From contig JAIGNY010003313.1 in the NCBI GenBank assembly GCA_020152595.1, forward strand, positions 2,398,501-2,462,500: a DNA stretch of 64,000 nt, written 5' to 3'. A model generated the notes under the pieces. It worked only from the letters and a program-made list of their open reading frames with translations, did not search any database and was not told where the DNA came from. Positions within the stretch are counted from its first letter, which is position 1. Every line of letters starts with the position of its first letter. The DNA comes from Chiridota heheva. Its lineage: Eukaryota; Echinodermata; Holothuroidea; Apodida; Chiridotidae. A program made the position numbers and the translations under genes. This document shows, in pieces, positions 52,380 through 62,918 of the stretch.

Positions 52380-53575
52380 AAAAGTATAGGTCAGTGAGTC
52401 TTACTAGTGTTGTGTGCAAGGTCATGGAGTCCATTGTTAAGGATGTTGTACTAGATCATTACCTGGTCAATGGTTGGTTGAATTTGTCCCAGCATGGGTT
52501 CTTACCTAAGAGGTCTTGTGTTTCTAATTTATCTAAATTTCTTGATGTTACTAAACTAGTTGACTCTGGTCATAATGTGGATGTTATCTATTTAGACTTC
52601 CAAAAAGCATTTGATAAGGTTCCGTAAGGCAGGCTCATGTTGAAAACAAGAGCGCTTGGTGTGGAGGGAAAGTGTGCCAGTTGGATAAATTCTTGGTTAA
52701 TTGACAGGTCACAAACAATTGTTGTTAATGGTGAAATATCTCTATGGAAGAAAGTAACAAGTGGTGTTCCTCAGGGTTCTGTATTAGGTCCGCTTCTTTT
52801 CTTAATCTTCGTTAATGATATTGATGGTACCCTTGGCTCCAGGATTTGTAAATTTGCTGATGACACTAAACTGTACAGGATTGTTAATGATGCTAGGGAT
52901 TCTTCACTGTTGCAAACTGATCTGAATAAGTTAGTTTCTTTGTCCCAAACATGACAGATGTCATTTATATTGTTAAATGCAAAGTTATTCATTATGGTCA
53001 GAGCAATTTGGCTTTTGATTACTGCATGAATGGTTGAAATCTTGGTTGTGTTAATCAAGAAAGGGATCTAATGTAGGTGTTGATCAAGAAAGGGATCTAG
53101 GTGTTGTCATTACTAGTAATCTGAAGCTTTCTAAACAGTGTGCTTTAGAAGCTGCAAGGGCAAATAGGATGAATGGTTTGATTAGAAGAAATTTTTGTTT
53201 TCTTGGTATAGAGGTTGTCCTTAATTTGAATAAGCAATTAGTCAGGCCTCACCGTAAGTATGCTATTCAGGCTTGGAGTCCCTTTTATGAGAAGGATAAG
53301 TTCATTTTGGAGCAGGTTCAGTGAAGAGCCACTAGACTTATTCCCGAAGTAAGGAATCTGTCTTATGAATCTAGGTTGCAAATTCTTGGTTTGACCACGC
53401 TTGAGTTGAGAAGAGTACATGGCGATATGATTCAGGTTTTTAAATTCCGATCTGGTAGTGATGATTTGACTTCCTGTAATTTCTTGCATGTTTCAGCTAA
53501 TCCTAATGTGACACGTGGTAACAGTTTGAAGTTGACCAGAGTTCTCACGGTTAGATATTCGGCATTTTAGCTTTC
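52380..53575 (+). pseudogene. CR1 reverse transcriptase remnant
   Basis: Reads SLTSVVCKVMESIVKDVV, LSQHGFLPKRSCVSNL, VIYLDFQKAFDKVP followed by a stop, SGVPQGSVLGPLLFLIFVND and ICKFADDTKLYRIV. The palm motif FADD is intact. The thumb follows as KQLVRPHRKYAIQAWSPF and LELRRVHGDMIQVFK. The stop after DKVP and others at 52952 and 53322 break it. Confidence 0.85.
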
Positions 53576-53835
53576 CGCAAAGAGTTGTTAATGAGTGGAA
53601 TGGTTTGCCTGAGTGGGTAGATAGCTCCAATTCTTTGTTACTTTGGGCTATTTATGGGGTGAACACACTTCTTAGCCCATCACCTTGTTATTATGTTATG
53701 TTATGTTAAATACTTTTGTCTTATCTGGGTACCTTTGCTATGTACTTAGGGTTTATCATACCATTTACTTTTATCTTGTGTCACTATTATCTTTGGTTAT
53801 ATTGTTTACTGTATGTGCATCAATCATATGTACCA

Positions 53836-54125
53836 TTAGTCAGATAAACATCTGACCGTAGTATTCACTTGGTTGGTGCCACGTCACATCCGGGAGATGA
53901 CGTCATTTTTCTGAGTGAAAACCAACCTTTGCGCGATACACGTGGGCAAGTCCGTATGCATTCACTGCGTGTGGTACATATGACATGTAAACAAACACAA
54001 CTGATCACTCCAATGCGGGGTAAATGCGCACAGTTCCTTTGCGCCCTAATGACCCCAGGTCACATTTCCAGCCAAGTGAATACGCTATAGCCATTACATG
54101 ACTGTAGATACTCGGTCAGACATCA
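53836..54125. repeat. Possible small inverted-repeat element
   Basis: catctgaccgtagtattcac then ttggttgg at 53850-53875 is imperfectly mirrored by ccaagtgaatac (54074-54085) and tactcggtcagacatc (54110-54125). Weak; could be chance. Confidence 0.3.
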
Positions 54126-54226
54126 TCCTATGCACAAGTGTTCCTAGCGTTATGGCAAGCTATATACTGATTCCATTTTGTTTGTTTCTCCCTTATGATC
54201 CTCCCTTACGGGAAGTCGGCAAGACT

Positions 54227-54445
54227 CCTATATGGAGCATAGACAACAAGCTATAGCCTGCATAGCAGATGCCAGTCTCGTGCAACCGGGACGGAAGTGG
54301 ATGAACACCGGGTTTCACCCTACTCTACTCTTTCACCTCTCCTCTCCTATATGGAGCATAGACGCCAAGCTATATCCTGCATAGCAGATGCCAGACTCGT
54401 GCAACCGGAAGTGGATGAACACCGGGTCTTCACCATACTCTTTTC
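54227..54445. repeat. 117-bp tandem duplication
   Basis: Units starting at 54227 and 54344 share ctcctatatggagcatagac, caagctatagcctgcatagc, agatgccagtctcgtgcaac and aagtggatgaacaccgggt, with a few substitutions and an indel. Confidence 0.9.
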
Positions 54446-54644
54446 GAGAAGTGTTCAGAGAACCAGGTAGTGTGTGACTGTCCTACCATCGGGACCGACA
54501 GCTTAACGTCCCCTCCAAAGAACGGCGAGCACCATTCAAGCATTGCCACTTTTCTTAACAGCTGAATGAGGAGCAGGAGCTGCAAACGACGTACTTCCGC
54601 TTTGACGATCGGCATATCTGTCTGCATAGCTGTGGAAAAACTGG

Positions 54645-54720
54645 TTAGACCTGTCCGAGGCTTGAACCGGGTACCTCCAGCATCTCAGTAGTGCGCTCTA
54701 CCAACTGAGCTACCTGACTC
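54645..54720 (-). repeat. tRNA-like sequence (probable SINE head)
   Basis: The minus strand has a perfect A box within tagctcagttggtagagcgc (54712-54693) and a B box ggttcaagcct (54669-54659) at tRNA spacing. The D-arm pairs (GCTC/GAGC), but T-stem and acceptor stem do not pair well, so a functional tRNA is unlikely. The downstream minus-strand sequence (54640-54430) may be the SINE body. Confidence 0.6.
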
Positions 54721-54752
54721 CTATATATATATATATATATACATATACATAC

Positions 54753-54787
<35 letters not shown>
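54721..54787. repeat. (TA)n microsatellite
   Basis: Alternating TA with a few C interruptions; runs straight into the TIR of the next element. Confidence 0.95.
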
Positions 54788-54788
<1 letters not shown>

Positions 54789-56535
54789 CAAGGTAGGTCA
54801 CCTCCTACCACGACATTCAAACCGTATATGAAAATTCCTTTTTTTGACTCGCTAATCTTAATTACATTTTTTTTTACTCAACTCACATTTGCCGTAGACT
54901 CCCTTCTTCGTTCATAACTTACAAGCCACAGTATTTGTTATTTTTTTCCGATGAGATATACAAACGATAAATTTTCTACCAACATTACAGTCATGACAGT
55001 TTAAATGCCAGACAATTTGCTGCAAACCAAAATGTTGCAATGACGTTGCAAAAAGGGGGACCGCTCACTAGCTTCTAACTATAGACCTGTATCCTAACTT
55101 CTATTTGTTGGAAGGATTTTGAGCATATAATACACTCCCAGATTATGAACCACTTTGATGAACACTCTTTACTTACTGATGAACAACATGGTTTCAGACA
55201 AAAACACTCCTGTGAATCACAGTTAATTTTAACTGTTAATGATCTGGCCTTACCACTTAACAAAAGATCCCAAATTGATCTCATTATAATGGACTTCTCT
55301 AAGGCTTTTGACACTGTACCACATAACCGCTTACTTAATAAACAACATATTTACGGAATAAGAAATAATACCCACCAGTGGATTGCTAACTTTCTCGCGC
55401 ACCGAAATCAGTGGGTCGTTGTTGGGGGTTAACACTCAACCTGGACGAATGTCATTTTGGGCGTCCCTTAGGGCACGGTGCTCAGTCCGTTTCTATTCCT
55501 GACCTATATAAACGACCTGCCTAATAACATTAAATCTCATATCAGGCTTTTTGCCGACAATTGCGTGTTATATAGAGATATCCAAAACCAGTTCGACCAT
55601 GTACAACTGCAGGATGACTTAAATACTCTAAATAAGTGGCAAGATGACTGGCAACTTAAATTCAATCCTGATAGGTGTTTTTCAATAAGGCTTACCCATT
55701 CTAGATCGCCTAAAATATATTCTTATAAACTAGGTGGTCACATCCTCCAGTACACAAATAACCATACATACCTAGGCATTGACATATGTAATAATTTATC
55801 TTGGAACAAACATATTAATCGCATTATCTCATCTGCTAGTAGATTTCTTGGCTTTATCAAGCGTAATCTGTATTCCTGCCCTAAACCTATTAAAGCAAAT
55901 GCTTATTTAACACTTGTCCGCCCCCTACTCAAATACTCATCCTCTGTGTGGGACCCGCACTCACAGGATCTCATAAACAAGCTTTAACAGGTTCAACGCA
56001 GGGCTGCTCGTTTGTTGTAAATGACTATTCTAGGCATAGTAGTGTGTCTGTAATGTTAAACCAACTAGGTTGGTCCTCACTTGAAACCAGGAGAACTGCA
56101 AATAGACTTTACACCCTTCACAAAGCTAGACTGGGCTTACTCAGTCTGCCAATTGATGACCTTCTGCAGCCGATCCATTGTCCGTCACGGCACCTACACC
56201 CCAACGCTTATCAGTTCCTACAGACCAAAAAAGATTGCTACAAATTCAGCTACTTTCCAAGAAGAGTTAAAGATTGGAATTCACTTTCATTTTAACTCAC
56301 CAACACGGATCCAAAGCTATTTAAGATTCAAGTCCTGGAACATCTCAGCGACGCAACCAAGAAAGATTAACGCCACCAACTACAGTACATCATACATGCG
56401 CACACCTGTTCCTGCGTGCTTGACTCCACCACTGGAGTGTAATGCAGTATTGTTTCAGATACAGATACGTCATAAAGAAGCAGCACTTCATAAACGATTC
56501 GAAAGTCGCGGTAGGAGGTGACCTACCTTGTTATA
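54784..56535. mobile_element. 1752-bp element: non-LTR RT enclosed by 31-bp TIRs
   Basis: tataacaaggtaggtcacct at the left (arm 54784-54814) is matched at the right (56505-56535) by its reverse complement with one mismatch in 31. Inside is a plus-strand RT relic (55057-56300). TIRs are not expected on a LINE, so either a DNA element captured a LINE fragment or an inverted duplication formed around it. The left edge abuts a TA microsatellite, obscuring any TA target duplication. Confidence 0.75.
55057..56300 (+). pseudogene. Non-LTR reverse transcriptase remnant inside the TIR element
   Basis: Reads SNYRPVS, then ILEHIIHSQIMNHFDEHSL-like text after a shift, LTDEQHGFRQKHSCESQLI, DLIIMDFSKAFDTVPHNRLL, then LSPFLFLTYINDLPNNI and IRLFADNCVLYRDI (catalytic box LFADN instead of FADD), YLGIDICNNLSWNKHINRI and AYLTLVRPLLKYSSSVWDPH. 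Blocks fit CR1/L2 or Jockey RT. Stops at 55430 and 55985 and the altered box show that it is dead. Neither endonuclease nor 3' tail is present. Confidence 0.85.
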
Positions 56536-56604
56536 ATACTTATACTAGGTAAGGTTGCCATAATGCTAGGAACACCTTAGTCAGATAACATAAGACTGTG
56601 TACT

Positions 56605-56612
56605 GTAGCCAT
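56605..56612. repeat. Target-site duplication of hAT-like element, left
   Basis: GTAGCCAT, matching CTAGCCAT at 57659-57666 in seven of eight bases. Confidence 0.7.
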
Positions 56613-57658
56613 TAGAGCTGTGACCGTTTAGCGTGTACACGCTACACGCTCGCAAATCTTGTAAACGTTTACTAAATACTTCATTGCGAGTAATCGTTTT
56701 TCACACATCATAGTGGCTTGTCGTTGAAAATCAATATTCATGATTCAAATCACACACACATTCGGCTGACAAAATTCTAATCAATAATGATTTTTTACAA
56801 AGTGTAAACCCGATTAGCATAATCCTTTTTAAATGTGCGAATTACAAATGCGCAGTAATCACCAATGAATGGGGATATTATGCACTTTGATTTCGCCGAA
56901 ATCTGAGTAATCCAACTTGTAAAATGCACCGCGAATATGCAGCAGTAAACAGTGAAACTAACAATAGGCCTAACGTTAGGCCATAAGGCTTTAAATCCCA
57001 CGCAATCAAGGCCCGTTTTATCGTCAAAAAAGCACTTAAATTGTGACAATCAGTACATTTACATGTAAATATTACCTGATGAGTCAAATAAATTTTGCAA
57101 GAAAGAAAAAATATTGCATAATAAATAAACAGAAAAAGCTTTTAACAAAGCTGAAATTCTGCATGCTTCGCAAAGATGGCAGCTATTTTTTTGAGAGAAC
57201 TGATATTTCAGAACTTCCTAGTGGTGGTGGCGTAGTTTTGGAATGTTTTACGGCGAGGTATATAATAGGCCACGGTATGCAAGATTTTCACAGAACTTTG
57301 AAAGCCGTAGCGAAAAGGGGAAAAAAGTTACGCGATGTTGAGTTTAAATGACATTGAAAGGAAGTTATCTGTTTTTTCTAAACTGAATTTCCAGGCATAT
57401 TTTCCACAAAAATGATAATTCATACTGTAGAAGTAAGCTTTTTACGATTTGGAAAGCAAAACTCAGCGTTTATTTGGGCAATGCAGTCAGTACTTTTGCC
57501 ATACTGGTTGCGCGATTTTTTTACTTCACCTTGTACTTTTGGAACAATTTTGGTGTATTTCCGAAAATTACGTTACTAAACTCGTCGTGTACACGATACA
57601 CGCTCGCTTTTTTTGGCGTGTACACGTTTACTAAAATCACTAAACGTTCACAGCTCTA
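56613..57658. mobile_element. 1046-bp hAT-like non-autonomous DNA element
   Basis: TAGAGCTGTGACCGTTTAG at the left and the reverse complement of TAGAGCTGTGAACGTTTAG at the right form 19-bp TIRs with one mismatch; an 8-bp target duplication flanks them. TAG(A/G)G..TG termini with 8-bp duplications are characteristic of hAT (Ac-type) elements. Both ends carry extra subterminal cgtgtacacg and acacgctcgc motifs, probably transposase sites. The open frame at 57043-57351 has no BED finger, RW or hATC motif and is unlikely to be coding. Confidence 0.85.
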
Positions 57659-57666
57659 CTAGCCAT
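57659..57666. repeat. Target-site duplication of hAT-like element, right
   Basis: CTAGCCAT, see 56605-56612. Confidence 0.7.
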
Positions 57667-59810
57667 ATAAAACGGCTGTACACAGTCAGAAGGCTGTGTA
57701 TACTTTATAACGTGGAAAACGTCTACATTGCTCAACATAATAGCGTAACCGAATATTGACAACGCACGGCTTAATATAAGCCTTTCCGCGACGACTTTGT
57801 GGCTGTTACCTTTTGTAATTATAAGTTAAAAAATTAGTCCTACTATGTAAAAATAACATGAACATACTCAAAAAGACTTAACCTTAATGGGCACCTACGT
57901 TTTAAACCTTAATGGCTGTTGTAAAATGGTTAAAACAAGAAATTATTTCACTAGTCCTTCTCCGCAATAATTCACTGTACAAAGCTTTTAAGTGTCTGTA
58001 CCTAATTAATTGAAAACAATGCGAACGTCCAAGCGTCAAAAGAATCTGCGGGCTTACACCACTAAATCGAACAACTAGCGTGCGTACCAATACCAACAAA
58101 GCTTGGATGTTGAAAGTATAAACGAGATTATGTAACATATAACACATGGTGAATATAAACGAGAATATTAACCATATTGGTCACCCTTGTTCACGTACAC
58201 AGGCGGGATTTGAGAGGGAAATTGAAAGGAAGGCCACCCCCCGCCCCCACGCACACACTGTTCCCAAATTTGTACCTTTTGTAAGAAGATTTTCTGCATT
58301 TTAGCGTGATTTTGTCTCCCCAAACTTTTGATTTTGCCCCACTTTCGATGGGAAAATTCCGCCCACTTTTCATCTTGGTAAACGTCACGAGGCTGAATTG
58401 GTCGGAGATAAGGAGTATGCCAATTACTAAGCCAAAATATATGAATTTTGTTTGAACGAAATATTTTGTTACAGGTCTACGATTTAATTGACAAAACAGT
58501 TATCATCTTAATTCATTTTTTTTTTAAATAAATGGAGAAATGGAGACCCCCAGTAGATAGAATCTCTAAGCCCATGCAGTATTCATTTTAAATTTTACTT
58601 TTGTAATATTTGTTTTAAAGTATCCACAAATTCCGCCACATATTCTCGCACCTTTGACAGTAATTGAGGTGAATTTTTCATTTTCAACAAAGGCACTTTA
58701 TTCATTTGTGTGGGGCACGGTCCCCTTGCCCTCCCCGTTTATACACTTATGTATTGACCATCACGACACGGAAATGAAATTCATTAAAACAAATATTCAA
58801 TAACTGCCTGAAGAACAATTATTGACTAGGCTAGACTTTCTTTTAGTTGTATAGGCCTAGGCCTAAATTCTTTTCCCACATATTTTTTTACAGTTTTGCC
58901 ACTTTTCGCTTAAATGATATTTTATTGCATATCAAACATGCTCCTCCATCGTGATATGAGATATGCTTTTTCTCGTGCTGGTGACTTGTTGTCTCTCGCA
59001 GAAGATTGTAAGTGCGAATATCTAAAAACTAATACTCGCCAGCGTAATCTGGCCTGAGCTGTGCGTTACCTTTGTACGCCCGTCGCGAGTCAGACGGACA
59101 AAGTTGTCATGGTAAACGATTAGATGCGAAAATCATTCAATTTCATTCCTTTTTGTTGTATACAAGGATATAAAAATGCATTTAGTAAGTTTACAATATA
59201 ATTGTCATCAAATTAGTAGCTCGTCAGTTCTATTTTTAATGGTTTTGCCATCGTAATTTTTAAAAGTGTTGGTCGTATGATAGGTCTAATTGAAAATCCC
59301 AATGGAAGTTTGTCTTGGGTTGTCTCACTCAGTATTGCAAGTAGTGTAGTATAGGGCATACTGAGTGAGATGTTTGTCTCACTAGGAACACCTGTGATCC
59401 TACGCGTCCAACGGTGGAAACCGTGCGACGAAGTCCTGTTTTGCGAACATTTTCCAAGAAATTTGTACTTTATTACCTCATTATTATTACATATTACCTC
59501 ATATTATTACATAACTAAAAACGATTCTAGTATATAACTCCTAATTTTAAAAACTTGGGCACATACAAATAATTTACAAAACTATGATCTAAAATCCGTA
59601 AAAAGAAGAAACATTTACCTCCTTTGCCACCCTCCCACCGTCGTGTGCACAGGCGTTTCTAGCGAGTAAATGTACCTAACTATTTCAAATTCTATCGAAC
59701 GTCAGCTATGCCAGCGTAGCGTAAATGTTGAACGCGGGCTTAAAAAAAAAAAAAAATCGTGCGTCTAAGATAAGTGCACACATCCATTAAATAAAATGAC
59801 TGTAATGATA
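57667..59810. other. No recognisable gene
   Basis: Contains a hairpin around 59329-59370 (ctcactcagtat...atactgagtgag) and short CG-containing stretches near 59400 and 59640. This could include the unlocated 5' exon of the TAF1A-like gene, but no evidence picks a position. Confidence 0.4.
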
Positions 59811-59945
59811 GACCTTTTTCAAACCGAGTTTAGCCGAACGTGAAACGTCAGGGCACTTTAACCAATAAAATGCCGGGAAATTTTCCTTTTACTAACCAAC
59901 TAATCTGTTGCAGGGAAAATTGCAAACAACAATACGCGCGCGTAT
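59811..59945. mobile_element. Partial relative of the 34853-35231 MITE
   Basis: Shares gacctttttcaaaccgagtt, tttagccgaacgtgaaac, accaataaaatgccgggaaa and gcgcgxxxattaccttcat segments with 34857-35010. The matching right end is not seen, so it is truncated or diverged. Confidence 0.75.
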
Positions 59946-60069
59946 TACCTTCATAAGTTTTTACGCACGTACGTACAATAAGTACATTACACGTATATAT
60001 GTGCGTACATAAACGTTATGTGAAATGTATAAGCTTTGTGTTGTATTTGAATCTGAATCTGAAACGGTT

Positions 60070-60160
60070 AAAGGCGGAAACACACCGGACGCGACGCGAC
60101 GCGAATCGCGTCGCTTGTCGTCGCGTCGCGGTGGACTATACACACCAAACGCGTTTTTTG
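60070..60160. repeat. CG-rich palindromic segment
   Basis: acaccggacgcgacgcgacg and cgtcgcgtcgcggtggac are near reverse complements around gaatcgcgtcgcttg. It is very CpG-rich in otherwise AT-rich DNA and resembles the termini of small foldback or MITE elements. Short inverted phrases acacacc and ggtgtg extend the symmetry. Confidence 0.7.
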
Positions 60161-61140
60161 GGGCGATGAAATGTCAACTGGTCAAAAATTAATAACATAA
60201 AATAAACTGAGGAAAAACGGGTGGTTTGCGTAGGCATAATATGTGATTTTTAAAAATAATTTGTGCGTGGGGTGAGGTAGGGAGGAGGGTTAGGGAGGAA
60301 GGGGCGAACTGAAAAATAACATAACTTATTGAATTGACGCATGATGGGGGACGGAAAATAACTTTAAGAATTGATGCATGACGTATTCACAGTGGAAAAA
60401 GTATACCACTTTAAATTTAAAAAAACAGCGACAGTTAAATCAAATTTTAATTTGAAACACATCATCCAAATGCAGTGCCAGTGGGGGAACAGTCACGTGA
60501 ACTTGGTCTAATAACATGCGTCCCAAGGTTGAATCACGAGGCTCCAAATACCGTTACAGCTCTGGTAAAATCATGAAAACAAAGGTCTCATAATAAGCGT
60601 TTTTTCCCGGTACACTGTAAATGACAAGAGAAGGGAACTGGAGGCGTTTCTGAAAGTGTTCAGCCCCGTAGCCATGGTGTGTGTGAAAGGGAAGGAGAGG
60701 CGGGGGGGTTCTTCCGAATCCCCTTTTATTGAAAAAGTGCCTTTTAAATCCAAAAAATAATAAGCACCCAGTATTTTAAGATTATCTGCCCTTTTATACG
60801 AAAAACTAATCCTAATTTAAATCCTGGCTAAGGGCCTGATGTTGTAAGTAGACCAAAAAGCAGTGCCTACTATTTATATGAAGGGCATTTTCAAATATTA
60901 AAAAAAGTAGGCCTACCCCCGATCTGCAGACTATATAGTGCACATGACCACCGGAAGTACCCCCCTGAAACTGATTTCCATAAAGAATATATCTCATGAC
61001 TGCATGATGGGATTAATTTTATATTTGGATTGATAACTCGTTACACGAGCCAGGGATGATATGATATCACTTTGGTAAAATATGTGGTGCGTGGAAGAAG
61101 CACAGATGAGTGATAGAAAAATTGCGGTTTGTCGGGAAAA
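60161..61140. other. No recognisable gene
   Basis: Nothing supported. Confidence 0.4.
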
Positions 61141-61255
61141 TCATGCCGTTTTGTAAGGGAAATTGTTCCAGTTTTCAAAAGTTTTAAGCCTTGTTGGTGG
61201 AGATGATCCATCCAGGCTATCACCTGTCGGGTAGACTTTTCTTCGCCCGCTTTGT
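61141..61255 (-). CDS. Candidate terminal exon of an unidentified gene
   Basis: A strong acceptor (gctaattctttccag) ends at 61256. Continuing from the AG of the duplicated exon, A completes Arg and the frame reads QSGRRKVYPTGDSLDGSSPP, then TRLKTFENWNNFPYKTA and stops at TGA 61143-61141. Phase agrees with the exon at 62512-62586. An alternative donor (cag|gtgata) lies at about 61224. RLKTFENW recalls the start of a BIR domain, but the zinc-binding remainder is absent, so I do not assign it. Confidence 0.3.
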
Positions 61256-62409
61256 CTGGAAAGAATTAGCAGTCGGTTTAAAAAATGGCACAACTATACA
61301 TCTAACTTTTTCTATTTAGCTCCGCTCCGACATGCTCCAACGTTCGACCATAGTGGTTATGTTGAATTGTGTACTCTGTATATACAATAATATACGCTAC
61401 TCAGTGGCGTGTCTAAGGAGGGGGAGGGGGTTGTTATCAGGGCCCCAAAGTCATAAAATAATGAAGTGAAATATGCAATTTTCAAGAAATGTTGCAAAAT
61501 TTTCCCAACATTTCTATTTCAATAAGTTCCCAATTTCACCTTTAAAACATGAAGGAAGCATGCAACCAGGCAGGTGAAATCCTCCCCGGGAAAAATCCCC
61601 GTCCCCGCTTCTGGAATAACTGCTCCAGAGACCTGTCCGGACAGCTATAGATTTTTGTCAGGTTAAAATTTCAGCACTTCCCCCCCCCCTCCCTCTAAGT
61701 CTTCGAGCCTTAGTGACGCACATGTAGGAATTTATTTAATGGGGGCCGAGATTTCAATTGCGCCTCTCCAATATCCCTTATTATGGCAGTACCTTTCTCT
61801 TTTGGGATATTTTTGGGGCGCTTCTAACACATTTGAGTTGCTCACAACAGTGCACAAGTCATATTTGGATAACATATTCGTTTTGCTGTTTTGGTGTTTG
61901 AAATATGCACATACAACCGTGCAATCAAAAAAAAAAAAAAAAAGTGGCAATGATTCAGTGCATGTTGTGAGTTACCGATTTCAGAACCTGGAAACTTTTT
62001 CAACAGCCGTCAATTGGTCTATTGGCAGATTGAGATAAAAGACCAAATTTTTTTGCTCTGAAATGTGGAGGCTAAACTATAGGCTATACTTGCTGGAGGT
62101 CACTGGGATAAAGCACACTGAATCTCTATGGATTTTACTTTCTGGAGGAAATTTGCAGTGTTTTTTAATCAGCAACAAAATCATTTTTCTTGGAAAAAAT
62201 GGGAGGGTTTAAGCATACCTCACCTTCTTTTAAAAAAAATGTGATTTGCAGCCTACGCTGTGTAACACATGAGTAAATTCTGAAATTTGATCAACTATTT
62301 TAATAGTAGTAGTCTGCTGTATCTATTATACATTCTAAAAGTTTTACAAGCAGCATGAAAAGTTTTAAACCTTTTCATTTCTTTACTTGGATGAAATCTT
62401 TGATTTCTT
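61256..62409. other. Possible intron; no other feature
   Basis: 61490-61600 shares the 17-mer catgcaaccaggcaggt and neighbouring phrases with 16880-17025, marking a small dispersed repeat. C- and A-runs at 61681-61690 and 61925-61942. Confidence 0.45.
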
Positions 62410-62511
62410 TTACAATTCACATGCAGTCTTTCAAATATGAATTAATTGTCATCTTTTATGGGCTACTATAGATTGCTGCTGGGTTCAAAATATTGATACA
62501 TTTACAGATAC

Positions 62512-62586
62512 CTAAGGAACTGGCTGCCAAAACGTGAGAGCATCTTGAATATCAAGATACTCAAAACACACTTTTCGTGCAGTTGA
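62512..62586 (-). CDS. Candidate 75-nt exon, duplicate copy 1
   Basis: Acceptor aaaagttttcag precedes 62586; donor gtatct follows 62512. Enters needing one base, leaves with two (symmetric), and reads QLHEKCVLSILIFKMLSRFG then SQFL. Seventy-five is a multiple of three, so including one or both copies keeps frame (AG+T gives Ser between them). Protein family not recognised. A different frame reads STARKVCFEYLDIQDALTFW and ends at TAG right at the donor. Confidence 0.35.
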   Translation of the reverse strand, partial: STARKVCFEYLDIQDALTFWQPVP

Positions 62587-62716
62587 CTGAAAACTTTTGA
62601 TACAAATGTTGAAATTACAATTCACATGCAGTCTTTCAAATATGAATTAATTGTCATCTTTTATGGGCTACTATAGATTGCTGCTGGGTTCAAAATATTG
62701 ATACATTTACAGATAC

Positions 62717-62791
62717 CTAAGGAACTGGCTGCCAAAACGTGAGAGCATCTTGAATATCAAGATACTCAAAACACACTTTTCGTGCAGTTGA
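62717..62791 (-). CDS. Candidate 75-nt exon, duplicate copy 2
   Basis: Identical to 62512-62586, including splice sites and flanks. It joins upstream to the 14-nt candidate at 62905-62918 (AA+T = Asn). Confidence 0.35.
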   Translation of the reverse strand, partial: STARKVCFEYLDIQDALTFWQPVP

Positions 62792-62904
62792 CTGAAAACT
62801 TTTGATACAAATGTTGAAATTAGTCATAACTAATTCTTATAAATACTTACATAATTTTTCAATGACATATTTCAAATTTAACTTGTCAAAAAAGACACCC
62901 TTAC

Positions 62905-62918
62905 TTCTTGACCGAGAC
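62905..62918 (-). CDS. Candidate 14-nt microexon
   Basis: The minus strand shows a branch-point-like tactaat then ttgttttaaag acceptor before 62918, and a gtaagg donor after 62905. Enters in phase 0 and leaves in phase 2, encoding VSVK plus AA, which is exactly what is needed to connect 63443-63534 to 62717-62791 in frame. Very short, so phase agreement is the main support. Confidence 0.28.

Larger units (their letters stand above)
49860..53715 (+). mobile_element. Near-complete CR1-type LINE with esterase ORF1
   Basis: Domains in order: ORF1 with a PHD-like cysteine region and SGNH esterase (49874-50874), APE endonuclease (about 50950-51600), RT (about 52380-53000) and RT thumb (about 53095-53570). 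It ends in a (TTATG)n tail at 53690-53710. ORF1 esterase plus APE without RNase H is the CR1/L2 pattern. Numerous stops and shifts make it inactive, but all domains are recognisable, so it is the most complete LINE here. Confidence 0.88.
62410..62819. repeat. Exact 205-bp tandem duplication
   Basis: 62410-62614 and 62615-62819 appear identical base for base; identity extends three bases further (208 matching positions at period 205). No divergence means a very recent duplication or a collapsed/duplicated assembly join. Each copy contains one complete candidate exon with its own acceptor and donor on the minus strand. Confidence 0.97.

Noticed and set aside
53836..54125. Clear MITE
   Set aside because: Inverted similarity is short and interrupted and no target duplication is visible; kept only as a low-confidence repeat.
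54645..54720. Functional tRNA gene
   Set aside because: A/B boxes are good, but acceptor and T stems fail to pair; a SINE head is more likely.
57043..57351. 102-codon frame inside the hAT-like element as a transposase
   Set aside because: No BED zinc finger, catalytic or hATC dimerisation motif; far too short.
61041..61260. BIR (inhibitor of apoptosis) domain
   Set aside because: Only an RLKTFENW-like start is present; the C-x2-C...H...C zinc-binding core is absent in every frame.
62500..62540. Plus-strand exon reading IPKELAAK between tttacag and gtgaga
   Set aside because: Only 26 nt and with no phase-compatible neighbours on the plus strand; the minus-strand reading has longer open exons and consistent phases.
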